IMG/VR virus record: IMGVR_UViG_3300025914_000017
Coordinates: 1-48,634 of that record
Length of the DNA stretch: 48,634 nucleotides
Direction: 5' to 3' (one strand)
Source: a virus
In this document: positions 34,264-40,125 of the stretch, piece by piece
How the letters are laid out: the number at the start of each line of letters is the position of its first letter
Numbering within the stretch: position 1 is the stretch's first letter
The notes under the pieces: model-generated
The model's database searches: none
Seen by the model: the letters and a program-made list of their open reading frames with translations, nothing else
What the model was told of the DNA's origin: nothing
Translations under genes and position numbers: made by a program

Positions 34264-34402
34264 TTATTCTTTTATAAGTCTTATTAATTAATTATACTTA
34301 CATTACAATCATTTAATAAACATTATTAATCATTTATGGCATCTTTCTTGCTTTCGCTGTTATTTTGCCTCACTGAACAGCTTTTCAGCCCTTTTAGTAG
34401 TC
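34264..34402. other. Non-coding AT-rich stretch
   Basis: Nothing recognisable is seen apart from short TTAATTAAT and ATTAAT runs. It separates palindromes 1 and 2. It could hold a promoter or an AT-rich unwinding region. Confidence 0.4.
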
Positions 34403-34440
34403 TTGGTACAGTAACTGCAAGATGCAAAGCCTATACCATG
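34403..34440. repeat. Palindromic element copy 2, GG-N10-GC-N5-GC-N10-CC
   Basis: TTGGTACAGTAACTGCA on the top strand and TGGTATAGGCTTTGCA on the bottom strand both have GG-N10-GC. Box 1 follows 32 bp later and opens the small-gene region. Confidence 0.75.
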
Positions 34441-34533
34441 CCATAGCAGTCATTCCAGTTACACTGCACTTACCCATCTTTTAACGGTTAGTACCTGATT
34501 AATGTAGCGGGTAGCTGAGATAAGGAGATTACT

Positions 34534-34725
34534 ATGGCACAATTCAAGATTTTGTCTCAAGTCAATGGTTCTTGGTTGGAGCAGGGGAAAGATCTCGGCG
34601 GTACTACTGTTATGAATCAAGCTGCTCAATTGGAAAAGCAGGGATTGAATGTTCGAGTTTTCCGAACTGATATTCCCAAGTTCATTTATGAAACGGGAGC
34701 AGGATACCACGGAATCTGGTACTGA
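34534..34725 (+). CDS. Hypothetical protein, 63 aa
   Basis: It starts 46 nt after box 1 with a good Shine-Dalgarno (AAGGAG). It is alpha/beta: FKILSQVNGSWLEQ, then a helix MNQAAQLEKQG and NVRVF, resembling small phage proteins with a DUF-like beta-alpha-beta fold. Its function is unknown. It forms a single-gene unit closed by a strong terminator. Confidence 0.7.
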   Translation: MAQFKILSQVNGSWLEQGKDLGGTTVMNQAAQLEKQGLNVRVFRTDIPKFIYETGAGYHGIWY

Positions 34726-34731
34726 AAGAAT

Positions 34732-34758
34732 AAAGGAGCCTAAGGCTCCTTTTCTTTT
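34732..34758 (+). terminator. Rho-independent terminator, symmetric
   Basis: AAAGGAGCC-TAA-GGCTCCTTT is a near-perfect stem followed by TCTTTTT. The A-tract on the left would let it stop transcription from either side. Confidence 0.9.
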
Positions 34759-34765
34759 TATCTTT

Positions 34766-34803
34766 GTGGTATAGGATTTGCTTATTGCAATTAATATACC
34801 AAG
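34766..34803. repeat. Palindromic element copy 3
   Basis: The top strand reads TGGTATAGGATTTGC and the bottom strand TTGGTATATTAATTGCA; both have GG-N10-GC with 5 bp between the inner GCs. It lies right after a terminator and 23 bp before box 2. Confidence 0.8.
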
Positions 34804-34873
34804 ACTTTTTAGATAAAAGAGCTCTACCCATCCTATAACGGAATCAAAGCAGCTATTGTAAGGTAGGTATCAT

Positions 34874-35245
34874 ATGGAATTCACCTATGAGAATGATGAA
34901 GGGGAAGACATTACAGTCACCTTCCCTAGTGTTAAGGTAGTTTGCCCAAGGTGTAAAGGGCACGGAACCCACCTTCACAATGATATTGGTAGCTATGCTT
35001 ACAGCGTAGAAGAATTCCAAGATTCCTTTGATGAAGAAGAACAGGCAGAGTATTTTCGCCATGGTGGAAGATATGACGTTCTCTGCGAACGCTGTCACGG
35101 TAAAAACGTGGTGGATGAGATTGACGAAGAGAAGTGTCAGCAGGATCCGGCTTTGACAGAAGCCTGGCAAGCTTTTTGTCAGAAAGAAAAGGATGATGCT
35201 GATTATGAAAGACTCTGTGAATCAGAGCGGCGCTTTGGTTGCTGA
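34874..35245 (+). CDS. DnaJ-type zinc-finger protein, 123 aa
   Basis: CPRCKGHGTH and CERCHGKNVV are two C-x2-C-x-G units like those of the DnaJ zinc domain, here without J or substrate domains. The N-terminal strand FTYENDEGEDITVTFP precedes them and the rest is an acidic helix ending FGC. It starts 32 nt after its box with AAGGTAGG. It may bind unfolded protein or act as a zinc-dependent adaptor; this is inference from the motif. Confidence 0.7.
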   Translation: MEFTYENDEGEDITVTFPSVKVVCPRCKGHGTHLHNDIGSYAYSVEEFQDSFDEEEQAEYFRHGGRYDVLCERCHGKNVVDEIDEEKCQQDPALTEAWQAFCQKEKDDADYERLCESERRFGC

Positions 35246-35282
35246 TTGAGATCCCATCCTATAACGGATTACTGCTAATAGT

Positions 35283-35495
35283 ATGACAACCCTGCAGAAT
35301 CTCAAGAAGCGTGACTTGTCTTTTGCTTACCAGATTGCAGTGGCAGACTGGAAAAAACTTTCTGCTATGTGTTCTGGGCAGTCAGCTGACGATCTGGCTA
35401 ATGGCTTTCATGGTAAGTCATTGGCTGGAGTGCTGTTTGATTCGGAATTGGCAGTGGATCAGATTGCAGCTAAGCTGGATCGGTTGAATCCTTAA
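35283..35495 (+). CDS. Hypothetical helical protein, 70 aa
   Basis: It starts exactly 15 nt after box 3 with no Shine-Dalgarno. It is mostly alpha-helical and amphipathic (AYQIAVADWKKLSAM, AVDQIAAKLDRLNP). Its function is unknown. It is the last gene before a terminator. Confidence 0.68.
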   Translation: MTTLQNLKKRDLSFAYQIAVADWKKLSAMCSGQSADDLANGFHGKSLAGVLFDSELAVDQIAAKLDRLNP

Positions 35496-35502
35496 GGGAT
35501 TG

Positions 35503-35530
35503 AAAGGGAGGTTTACCTCCCTTTCTTTTT
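35503..35530 (+). terminator. Rho-independent terminator, symmetric
   Basis: AAAGGGAGG-TTTA-CCTCCCTTT is a perfect 9-bp stem followed by CTTTTT. Confidence 0.9.
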
Positions 35531-35538
35531 AATTGATG

Positions 35539-35576
35539 CTGGTATGCCGTTTGCATATTGCAATGTTCGAGCCAAC
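35539..35576. repeat. Palindromic element copy 4
   Basis: TGGTATGCCGTTTGCATATTG on the left and, on the bottom strand, TTGGCTCGAACATTGCA. Both halves keep GG-N10-GC. Box 4 lies 27 bp downstream and opens a non-coding unit. Confidence 0.8.
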
Positions 35577-35618
35577 CGTCATAAAGTTTGCTTTAAACTT
35601 GTTCCCATCTGATAACGG

Positions 35619-35767
35619 ATAGATCCTAATAGTATAGTTTTTCTGAGGGTTCTGACTAAAAGTAAAACCCTCCCCCTTTACGTTGCAAACAGTAACTGTA
35701 GTAGGCAATAAGCTTCCAGTTATATTGTAACAAAGTTTGGCGGTATCTTAAAACCGCCACATTTTTT
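35619..35767 (+). ncRNA. Candidate structured RNA after box 4, with terminator
   Basis: No ORF starts at the usual position: 15 nt after the box the sequence is ATA, not ATG. GAGGGTT...AACCCTC (35645-35672) is a 7-bp hairpin whose loop holds GTTCTGACTAAAA, the same 13 bases found at 38034-38046. GTAACTG...CAGTTA forms another stem near 35689-35722. TGGCGGT...ACCGCCA then T6 (35738-35767) is a Rho-independent terminator. The whole looks like a short non-coding transcript. A decayed gene is the alternative. Confidence 0.55.
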
Positions 35768-35800
35768 AATCCCATCATTTAACGGAAAGGTCTAAGTAAT

Positions 35801-35995
35801 ATGAATACTCTTTTTAAGTTGGTTGTTGTGATGTTGGCATTGTTTGCCGTGACTTTCTTGATTCAAACCTATGCCAATTCTTGGTTTCATCAAGTGGCAT
35901 TCACGGCTCCTATCATTGGAACCATGAGCTATGCAGCTTGTGCCATTGTGGCAGTAGGTTGTGTGTTGCTGTCAAAGCTGCATTGGGGCAAGTAA
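35801..35995 (+). CDS. Small membrane protein, two TM segments, 64 aa
   Basis: It begins 15 nt after box 5. Two hydrophobic helices, FKLVVVMLALFAVTFLIQTY and GTMSYAACAIVAVGCVLL, flank a short loop. Its stop overlaps the next gene's ATG by one base. It may affect the host membrane; there is no family match. Confidence 0.7.
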   Translation: MNTLFKLVVVMLALFAVTFLIQTYANSWFHQVAFTAPIIGTMSYAACAIVAVGCVLLSKLHWGK

Positions 35996-36093
35996 TGTTA
36001 GGTTTCGTGGTGTTTTGCCTGGTAGGTTTTTTTACTGGGCATTGGGTAGTGGGTGGTATTATTGGAATTGTAGTATACGCCCTAAATAAGTAA
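35995..36093 (+). CDS. Single-TM micro-protein, 32 aa
   Basis: MLGFVVFCLVGFFTGHWVVG and a hydrophobic continuation end in YALNK. It is translated by TAATG coupling from the preceding membrane gene rather than from its own box. The two membrane proteins probably act together. Confidence 0.65.
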   Translation: MLGFVVFCLVGFFTGHWVVGGIIGIVVYALNK

Positions 36094-36125
36094 CTCCCAT
36101 CAATAAACGGTTGAATGTTATTGAT

Positions 36126-36302
36126 ATGACATATCATCCCAGTTACCGAGCAGTAGATTCTGTTGGTACTGAATGTGAAACTTTTGAACATGAGTATCAA
36201 GCGGTAGACTATTGGACTGGTGCTCCTACTGGAATTGATATTCAATATTGGAATGGTTCTGAATGGGAAGAATATAATCCTAGGACTTTCACTAAAGATT
36301 AA
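36126..36302 (+). CDS. Hypothetical protein, 58 aa
   Basis: ATG lies 15 nt after box 6 (AAACGG variant). It is beta-rich with many aromatics (YWTGAPTGIDIQYWNGSEWEEY), resembling small phage proteins of a WxGxxW type. Its function is unknown. An upstream TTG start within the box spacer is rejected. Confidence 0.65.
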   Translation: MTYHPSYRAVDSVGTECETFEHEYQAVDYWTGAPTGIDIQYWNGSEWEEYNPRTFTKD

Positions 36303-36338
36303 TTCCCATCAATTAACGGATTGTACCTAGTTATTGAG

Positions 36339-36518
36339 ATGCAAAACCTAAAAGACCGATTGGAAAAGTTAGCAGATTCTTTTAAGGGTACTACCAATTC
36401 TTTTGGTAGGTTTACCGTCACCAATGTAGGTTGCGGGATTCTGAGAGTTGATGGTGAAGGTGTGCAGTATACTCCCGATGTAATATTGGGTTTTCTCAAT
36501 CGACACGGCATTAAGTAA
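36339..36518 (+). CDS. Hypothetical protein, 59 aa
   Basis: ATG lies 19 nt after box 7. A basic helix (MQNLKDRLEKLADSFKG) is followed by strands FGRFTVTNVGCGILRVDG. There is no family match. Confidence 0.62.
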   Translation: MQNLKDRLEKLADSFKGTTNSFGRFTVTNVGCGILRVDGEGVQYTPDVILGFLNRHGIK

Positions 36519-36563
36519 TTCCCATCAATAAACGGATTAGATCTATTAGAAAGGATAAAAAAG

Positions 36564-36668
36564 ATGAAAGCATTCAATTGTTATATTGTCAAGCGCAAGG
36601 GCAAAGTCATCAAGGGTGAGAGTCGCAAGCTGCGCAATGCAGCCAAGCGACAACGTCAAGGTCGCTAA
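36564..36668 (+). CDS. Basic micro-protein, 34 aa
   Basis: MKAFNCYIVKRKGKVIKGES, then a run rich in Arg, Lys and Gln ending RQGR. Thirteen of 34 residues are Lys or Arg, which suggests binding to RNA, DNA or the ribosome. It lies 28 nt after box 8 with AAAGGA as Shine-Dalgarno. A terminator follows. Confidence 0.65.
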   Translation: MKAFNCYIVKRKGKVIKGESRKLRNAAKRQRQGR

Positions 36669-36672
36669 ACCA

Positions 36673-36707
36673 AAAGAATGAGAGCTTAATTGTTCTCATT
36701 CTTTTTT
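36673..36707 (+). terminator. Rho-independent terminator
   Basis: AAAGAATGAGA pairs with TCTCATTCTTT around a 10-nt loop and T6 follows. Confidence 0.88.
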
Positions 36708-36715
36708 AATTGGTC

Positions 36716-36753
36716 TTGGCATATGCTTTGCAACTTGCAATAAGCTTGCCAGG
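36716..36753. repeat. Palindromic element copy 5
   Basis: TTGGCATATGCTTTGCA fits the sigma-54 consensus TGGCAC-N5-TTGCA with one mismatch. The bottom strand TGGCAAGCTTATTGCA is also a match. Box 9 starts 17 bp later. Confidence 0.82.
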
Positions 36754-36810
36754 CGTTATATTTTTATATCCCATCTATTAACGGAAAGACATACTAAGTG
36801 GAGGCTGGTA

Positions 36811-36918
36811 ATGTTCATTAAGATTAAAGCTTTGTTCAAGCTGTATGATCTGGGAATCATTAGCAGCGAACGTTTATCCGAAGCCTTGGTAAAGCTCTCC
36901 CCATCTGATAACGGATAA
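36811..36918 (+). CDS. Micro-protein, 35 aa, helical
   Basis: It starts 26 nt after box 9 with GGAGG upstream. MFIKIKALFKLYDLGIISS then SERLSEALVKL suggests two short helices. Its end runs through box 10 in a different frame, giving SPSDNG before the stop, so box and coding overlap. Confidence 0.62.
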   Translation: MFIKIKALFKLYDLGIISSERLSEALVKLSPSDNG

Positions 36919-36930
36919 AGATTATTAATT

Positions 36931-37134
36931 ATGAATACTCTAGAATTCAGCCGAGCTTGCCGAACAGAGTTTGCTGCTTTGCCGGAAGCCTATCGTAATG
37001 ACGATGTCTTGGAATTCTGGTTTGAGGGTGGGCTTTGGTATTGCCGCCCCAAACTATCAGAAGTAACAATTCTAGGAAACTGGGAATGTTATTATAGTGA
37101 TGGTGTATGGGAGAATCAAGAAGCCCATCTTTAA
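36931..37134 (+). CDS. Hypothetical protein, 67 aa
   Basis: ATG is 16 nt after box 10. It is aromatic-rich with strands LEFWFEGGLWYCRP and WECYYSDGVWEN. The C-terminus ENQEAHL and stop lie inside box 11, read in the +1 frame relative to the P-I-x frame. Confidence 0.65.
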   Translation: MNTLEFSRACRTEFAALPEAYRNDDVLEFWFEGGLWYCRPKLSEVTILGNWECYYSDGVWENQEAHL

Positions 37135-37154
37135 ACGGATGATAGGAGTCTAAT

Positions 37155-37433
37155 ATGAAAGCCAGGACTCAGTATCTGATTAATGTTTATGTCACGTTGA
37201 ATAGTGCTGGTCGTAAGGATCAATTCCGCCGGGGTCGTTACAATGACCCGGAACACTCTGCCATAGCTTGGGGTGGGGTTCATGGTCCTCTTTTGGGCTG
37301 CGAACCTTCCGCTGAGGAATTGCAAGAATTGGTAACAGAGGGTTACATTACAGTTAAGTCCAATGGCGCTGTAACTCCTACAGCTAAAGCTAAGGCGGCT
37401 AGGACTGGAAGCTTAGGCAGTATTAGTCCTTAA
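37155..37433 (+). CDS. Hypothetical protein, 92 aa
   Basis: ATG is 16 nt after box 11. The N-terminus is YLINVYVTLNSAGRKDQF, then a polar, Gly-rich middle, a helix AEELQELVTEGYITV and a low-complexity Ala/Lys end. The ELQELVTEGYI part resembles winged-helix recognition segments, which is weak evidence. Confidence 0.62.
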   Translation: MKARTQYLINVYVTLNSAGRKDQFRRGRYNDPEHSAIAWGGVHGPLLGCEPSAEELQELVTEGYITVKSNGAVTPTAKAKAARTGSLGSISP

Positions 37434-37438
37434 TACCA

Positions 37439-37582
37439 ATGAATAGTTTAGAGCCTAAAGAGACAGAAGATCAACGCAGAGCCCGATTAGCATCAAGAGA
37501 AGATCTAGCGTGTTTAGAGTGCCACCATAGGGTTTGCTTATACTTTTGCTCTAAGAGAGTTAAAAAGCGTCCCATCAAGTAA
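37439..37582 (+). CDS. Small zinc-finger-like protein, 47 aa, ends RPIK
   Basis: It begins MNSLEPKETEDQRRARLASR, an acidic-to-basic helix, followed by C-L-E-C-H-H-R-V-C-L-Y-F-C, a compact Cys/His cluster likely to bind zinc. Its last codons and stop are box 12 read as Pro-Ile-Lys-stop. It has no box of its own and starts 5 bp after the previous stop. Confidence 0.65.
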   Translation: MNSLEPKETEDQRRARLASREDLACLECHHRVCLYFCSKRVKKRPIK

Positions 37583-37600
37583 CGGATTAGTGTATCTAAT

Positions 37601-37828
37601 ATGAAGTACCTAGATGAAAAGTCTGTTACTGCAGTGCGTCGAACTAAGCCTCTAGCAGTTAGGACTAGGTCAGGATATGGGAGTAAACTTCCAACTGATA
37701 TTATGCTGCAATTGAATAAGCGTTGGTATCGGGTCTATGTGATGATCTATTCTAATGCTGGTTCGGCATATATCTTGCAAAAGGGAGAAAAGGTTTTGCT
37801 TGGGTCCTATGATCCTCAACCCATCTAA
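37601..37828 (+). CDS. Hypothetical protein, 75 aa, ends QPI
   Basis: ATG is 15 nt after box 12. The N-terminal 35 residues are basic (AVRRTKPLAVRTRSGYGSK), followed by beta strands RWYRVYVMIYSNAGSAYIL. It stops inside box 13 as Pro-Ile-stop. It could bind nucleic acid, inferred from charge only. Confidence 0.65.
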   Translation: MKYLDEKSVTAVRRTKPLAVRTRSGYGSKLPTDIMLQLNKRWYRVYVMIYSNAGSAYILQKGEKVLLGSYDPQPI

Positions 37829-37840
37829 TAACGGATTCCA

Positions 37841-37870
37841 GGGGAGCTGTAATGGCTCCCTTTTCTTTTT
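37841..37870 (+). terminator. Rho-independent terminator directly after box 13
   Basis: GGGAGC-TGTAATG-GCTCCC followed by TTTTCTTTTT. Box 13 therefore has no gene of its own; it serves only as the end of the previous gene or as a relic. Confidence 0.88.
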
Positions 37871-37876
37871 GGTGGG

Positions 37877-37914
37877 GTGGCAAGGCTTTTGCATATTGCA
37901 AGGCTCGTGCCACG
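37877..37914. repeat. Palindromic element copy 6
   Basis: The bottom strand TGGCACGAGCCTTGCA is an exact match to the sigma-54 consensus TGGCAC-N5-TTGCA. The top strand TGGCAAGGCTTTTGCA is nearly so. Box 14 lies 12 bp downstream. Confidence 0.85.
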
Positions 37915-37941
37915 CCCCAATAACAACCCATCTATTAACGG

Positions 37942-38078
37942 ATTAATAGGTATTATGTATCCGATTGGTTGGCACCTTTTTAGTTAGTAGTGAAACATAA
38001 TTCATTAGCTTTCACTGGCAATTAATGAATTATGTTCTGACTAAAACTAAGGTTCGATTCCTTAGAGTCGGGCTAATT
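37942..38078 (+). ncRNA. Candidate structured RNA after box 14, with tRNA-minihelix-like 3' end
   Basis: Only a 10-codon ORF (37955-37987, MYPIGWHLFS) follows the box. CATAATTCATTA pairs perfectly with TAATGAATTATG over 12 bp. Competing with it, AGTGAAA and TTTCACT could make an H-type pseudoknot. At the 3' end, TCTGACT-AAAA-CTAAGG-TTCGATT-CCTTAG-AGTCGGG forms an acceptor/T-arm-like hairpin with a canonical T-loop and a CTA end. It is a possible RNase P or tRNase substrate or a decayed tRNA. Box 15 follows directly. Confidence 0.55.
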
Positions 38079-38108
38079 CCCATCTAATAACGGTAGAATA
38101 TAATTAAT

Positions 38109-38201
38109 ATGAATCGCACTAAGCAAAACCTAGATTCTGCTAAGATGCTGGTTGCTAAAGCTCTGGCTATTCTGGCGCAAGCTGGTTTGGCTCAACGATA
38201 G
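38109..38201 (+). CDS. Micro-protein, 30 aa, helical
   Basis: ATG is 15 nt after box 15. MNRTKQNLDSAKMLVAKALA is followed by ILAQAGLAQR, a single amphipathic helix rich in Ala. Its function is unknown. The next gene starts 8 bp later with its own GAGAAGACA leader. Confidence 0.6.
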   Translation: MNRTKQNLDSAKMLVAKALAILAQAGLAQR

Positions 38202-38209
38202 AGAAGACA

Positions 38210-38413
38210 ATGAAAAAGCCCAATCAAGAATTGTTTCGGCTGCTTCGTTTTGCCATTCGTTTTCCAGGCTGGCACTCTTACGATTCCAGTGTAGCTAAAC
38301 ATATCAAAAGGGCAGCTGCATTGGAATTTCTGGAAGTTGATACCAAAACCAAACAATTCCGATTGATGCCAAGTCAATGGGCGGAAGACTTTCGCAAAGG
38401 TCCCATCGTTTAA
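38210..38413 (+). CDS. Hypothetical protein, 67 aa, ends GPIV
   Basis: This small basic protein has FRLLRFAIRFPGWHSYDS and a helix AKHIKRAAALEFLEV, then strands. It resembles winged-helix fragments in which a helix-turn-helix is followed by a hairpin (KTKQFRLMP). It stops inside box 16 as Pro-Ile-Val-stop. Confidence 0.65.
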   Translation: MKKPNQELFRLLRFAIRFPGWHSYDSSVAKHIKRAAALEFLEVDTKTKQFRLMPSQWAEDFRKGPIV

Positions 38414-38431
38414 CGGTTGAGGGTATCTAAT

Positions 38432-38647
38432 ATGAATCTCAATAAAAGAATCAAGCTGGATCGTTCCTTCGAACTAGCAGAAGATTCTGCTAAGCCTGAT
38501 ATTACTGGAACCATTGTGGGCTTGGGACATATTGTCGGCATAACAGTTTATATCGTGGAACTGGATCAAGGTTTCTATTCGCCAGATAGGCGAATCTATA
38601 TTAGCAGAATGGTAGTAGCAAGGGAAAGCCTTCGTCCCATCGAATAA
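38432..38647 (+). CDS. Hypothetical beta-rich protein, 71 aa, ends RPIE
   Basis: ATG is 15 nt after box 16. Strands ITGTIVGLGHIVGITVYIVEL and FYSPDRRIYISRMVVA suggest a small SH3- or OB-like barrel. It ends inside box 17 as Pro-Ile-Glu-stop. Confidence 0.65.
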   Translation: MNLNKRIKLDRSFELAEDSAKPDITGTIVGLGHIVGITVYIVELDQGFYSPDRRIYISRMVVARESLRPIE

Positions 38648-38650
38648 CGG

Positions 38651-38805
38651 GTGAAGGTAACTAACTGGGGACTGAAACCCGAGCTGACCGAAAGGAAAAG
38701 CTCCATATAGTATTACTGGATGAGATCCTAATCCGGGTTGTAAAAGAATAACGGTTGGTACCGTTTACAATCATGTCGAAAGACCTTAGGCTGGCGAAGT
38801 AAGTC
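38651..38805 (+). ncRNA. Candidate multi-branched structured RNA between boxes 17 and 18
   Basis: No ORF is present. GGGGACT (38667-38673) pairs with AGTCCCC (38802-38808), closing the element and sequestering the CCC of box 18. Inside, AACCC/GGGTT (38676-38680 with 38735-38739) encloses GAGCT/AGCTC with a CC-GAAA-GG hairpin, plus GGAT/ATCC. Then AACGGT-TGGT-ACCGTT extended by TTGTA/TACAA, and GTC-GAAA-GAC (38775-38784). Several tetraloop hairpins in 140 nt are unlikely by chance. It could be a ribozyme, riboswitch or regulatory RNA. I do not recognise the family. Confidence 0.6.
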
Positions 38806-38835
38806 CCCATCATTTAACGGCGGAAGATTAATAAC

Positions 38836-39078
38836 ATGAGGAAAAACGCTCAAAAGGTTCTGCAAGCTTTCAATGCTGGGCAGGCTGCTAATGAGAAAAC
38901 CATTAGCACCAATGGTAAGGAATTGTTTTCCTACGCCATGTTGATCGCCCGCAAGAATGGCGATAAGGTAGAGCTTATCGATTATAGTAAAGCTCCCAGC
39001 AACACTACCCGCAGTCAGGTTAACGCAGTGCGGCAATTCTTTCCTGCTAGTCAGATTGTGGTAGTGGAGAGTTTCTAA
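38836..39078 (+). CDS. Hypothetical protein, 80 aa
   Basis: ATG is 15 nt after box 18. A helix QKVLQAFNAGQAAN is followed by strand and helix segments ELFSYAMLIARKNGDKVELI and a second helix. It looks like a compact alpha/beta protein; no family is assigned. Confidence 0.65.
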   Translation: MRKNAQKVLQAFNAGQAANEKTISTNGKELFSYAMLIARKNGDKVELIDYSKAPSNTTRSQVNAVRQFFPASQIVVVESF

Positions 39079-39079
39079 A

Positions 39080-39102
39080 AACAAGTTTTCCTAAAACTTG
39101 TT
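39080..39102 (+). promoter_or_regulatory. Perfect hairpin immediately upstream of box 19
   Basis: AACAAGTTTT-CCT-AAAACTTGTT is a 10-bp perfect stem ending one base before the box. Similar AAACTTG hairpins precede boxes 4 and 26. There is no T-run, so it may be a processing or protection element rather than a terminator. Confidence 0.6.
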
Positions 39103-39132
39103 CCCATCCTTTAACGGAATAAGGCTCTTACC

Positions 39133-39327
39133 ATGAGAGTTGGTCCTGCTACACTATCCTACTTGAAACGTTTGGGCGATGAGGAAGCTGCTTTGATGTT
39201 GAAAGCCGGTTCATTGGTTTTCAGTCAAGCTCAAAAAGCAGGTTTGACGCCGGGTTTCTTTTTCATTCAAGGGCAACTGAGAATGGTGCCAGTACCCAAA
39301 ACCTTTGCAGTGAGTCCCATCTTCTAA
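39133..39327 (+). CDS. Hypothetical protein, 64 aa, ends SPIF
   Basis: ATG is 15 nt after box 19. A helix TLSYLKRLGDEEAALMLKAG is followed by TPGFFFIQGQLRMVPV, a hairpin. It stops inside box 20 as Pro-Ile-Phe-stop. Its function is unknown. Confidence 0.65.
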   Translation: MRVGPATLSYLKRLGDEEAALMLKAGSLVFSQAQKAGLTPGFFFIQGQLRMVPVPKTFAVSPIF

Positions 39328-39345
39328 CGGAAGGATCCTTCTAAT

Positions 39346-39501
39346 ATGGAAGAGTTAATGGATCGAGCCCGGGAATGGGTCAATGAGAATTATCCTCACT
39401 TGGAAGGCGATGACTATTCCGCCAAGCTAGAAGAGACACTATGGGATCTGGCGGAGATTGATGGCACGGATCCTATTAACTATCTGACTTATTATAATTA
39501 A
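39346..39501 (+). CDS. Acidic helical protein, 51 aa
   Basis: ATG is 15 nt after box 20. MEELMDRAREWVNENYPHLE then YSAKLEETLWDLAEIDG is strongly acidic and helical, and it ends YLTYYN. Small acidic helical proteins in phages often act as inhibitors or DNA mimics; no specific target can be named. Confidence 0.65.
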   Translation: MEELMDRAREWVNENYPHLEGDDYSAKLEETLWDLAEIDGTDPINYLTYYN

Positions 39502-39637
39502 TTACACTAAAGCAATAATTGAGGTTTAATGATTCGAGCCCCGCCGAGCTAGGCGTCTCTAATGTTTAATAATAGTTGATTGAATTTATAAGATTACAGT
39601 TTGAGAGGAATGGGGAGAAGGCGACCTTCTCCCCATT
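39502..39637 (+). other. Non-coding segment with hairpins and a long terminator-like stem
   Basis: It contains CGCC-GAGCTA-GGCG (about 39542-39555), preceded by GATTCGAGCCCC, which resembles a tRNA T-loop and 3' end. AATGGGGAGAAGG-CGA-CCTTCTCCCCATT (39609-39637) is a perfect 13-bp hairpin. No T-run follows, so termination would be unusual. No gene is seen. Confidence 0.5.
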
Positions 39638-39654
39638 CCAATGTTATACATTGG
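39638..39654. repeat. Short inverted repeat abutting palindromic element 7
   Basis: CCAATGT-TAT-ACATTGG is a perfect 7-bp inverted repeat. Its right arm overlaps the start of palindromic element 7. It occurs at no other copy, so it may be a local operator. Confidence 0.45.
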
Positions 39655-39688
39655 TATAGGCTTTGCATCTTGCAATCCTTATACCAAC
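39651..39688. repeat. Palindromic element copy 7
   Basis: TTGGTATAGGCTTTGCA on top and TTGGTATAAGGATTGCA on the bottom strand; both have GG-N10-GC and the arms are almost perfect complements. Box 21 begins 16 bp later. Confidence 0.82.
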
Positions 39689-39734
39689 CTTGCTATTATC
39701 TTTCCCATCCAATAACGGAAGCATTCAATTAGAT

Positions 39735-39911
39735 ATGACAATTAGTTATCACAAGCGAGACTTGCAACATGCCCAAAAGATTGCAGAAGCAGAAAAGTAC
39801 CATATCCTGAGTTTCAGTGACGGTGCAAACTCCGCGGAGCATCTAGTTCGGGTAGTAGAACTGGAAAACGATCTTCGTCGTATCTCTCAACAATTGAATC
39901 CCATCAAGTAA
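39735..39911 (+). CDS. Hypothetical helical protein, 58 aa, ends NPIK
   Basis: ATG is 16 nt after box 21. It is nearly all helical (LQHAQKIAEAEKYHI, HLVRVVELENDLRRISQQL) and could dimerise as a coiled coil. Its end is box 22 read as Pro-Ile-Lys-stop. Confidence 0.65.
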   Translation: MTISYHKRDLQHAQKIAEAEKYHILSFSDGANSAEHLVRVVELENDLRRISQQLNPIK

Positions 39912-39936
39912 CGGCTAGAGACATAATATAAGAAAC

Positions 39937-40101
39937 ATGGCAAAGTCAAACAAGTACTGTAGGGATTGTGAGTGTTATCATCCGGCAGGCGATTGTAATG
40001 GTAATGATCGTCGGCAAGATCATAAGAAGCGAGAAAAGGTCAAGCAAGCCGAAAGCCCCATGTTCTTCTATGATCAAGATCCAATGTTGATGGATCCATA
40101 A
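39937..40101 (+). CDS. Small zinc-finger-like protein, 54 aa
   Basis: MAKSNKYCRDCECYHPAGDC shows C-x2-C-x-C-x-x-H...C, a likely zinc knuckle, followed by a basic helix RRQDHKKREKVKQ and an acidic Met-rich end. It is probably nucleic-acid binding. ATG is 22 nt after box 22. Confidence 0.68.
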   Translation: MAKSNKYCRDCECYHPAGDCNGNDRRQDHKKREKVKQAESPMFFYDQDPMLMDP

Positions 40102-40125
40102 AAACCTGTTCCCATCTGATAACAG

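Noticed and set aside
37942-38078. A complete tRNA or tmRNA gene
   Set aside because: The T-arm and acceptor-like stem are good, but there is no D-arm or anticodon arm, and the length is far too short for tmRNA.
38651-38805. Hammerhead ribozyme
   Set aside because: CTGGATGAG and CGAAAG look similar to core pieces, but the exact CTGANGA core is absent and the order of stems does not fit.
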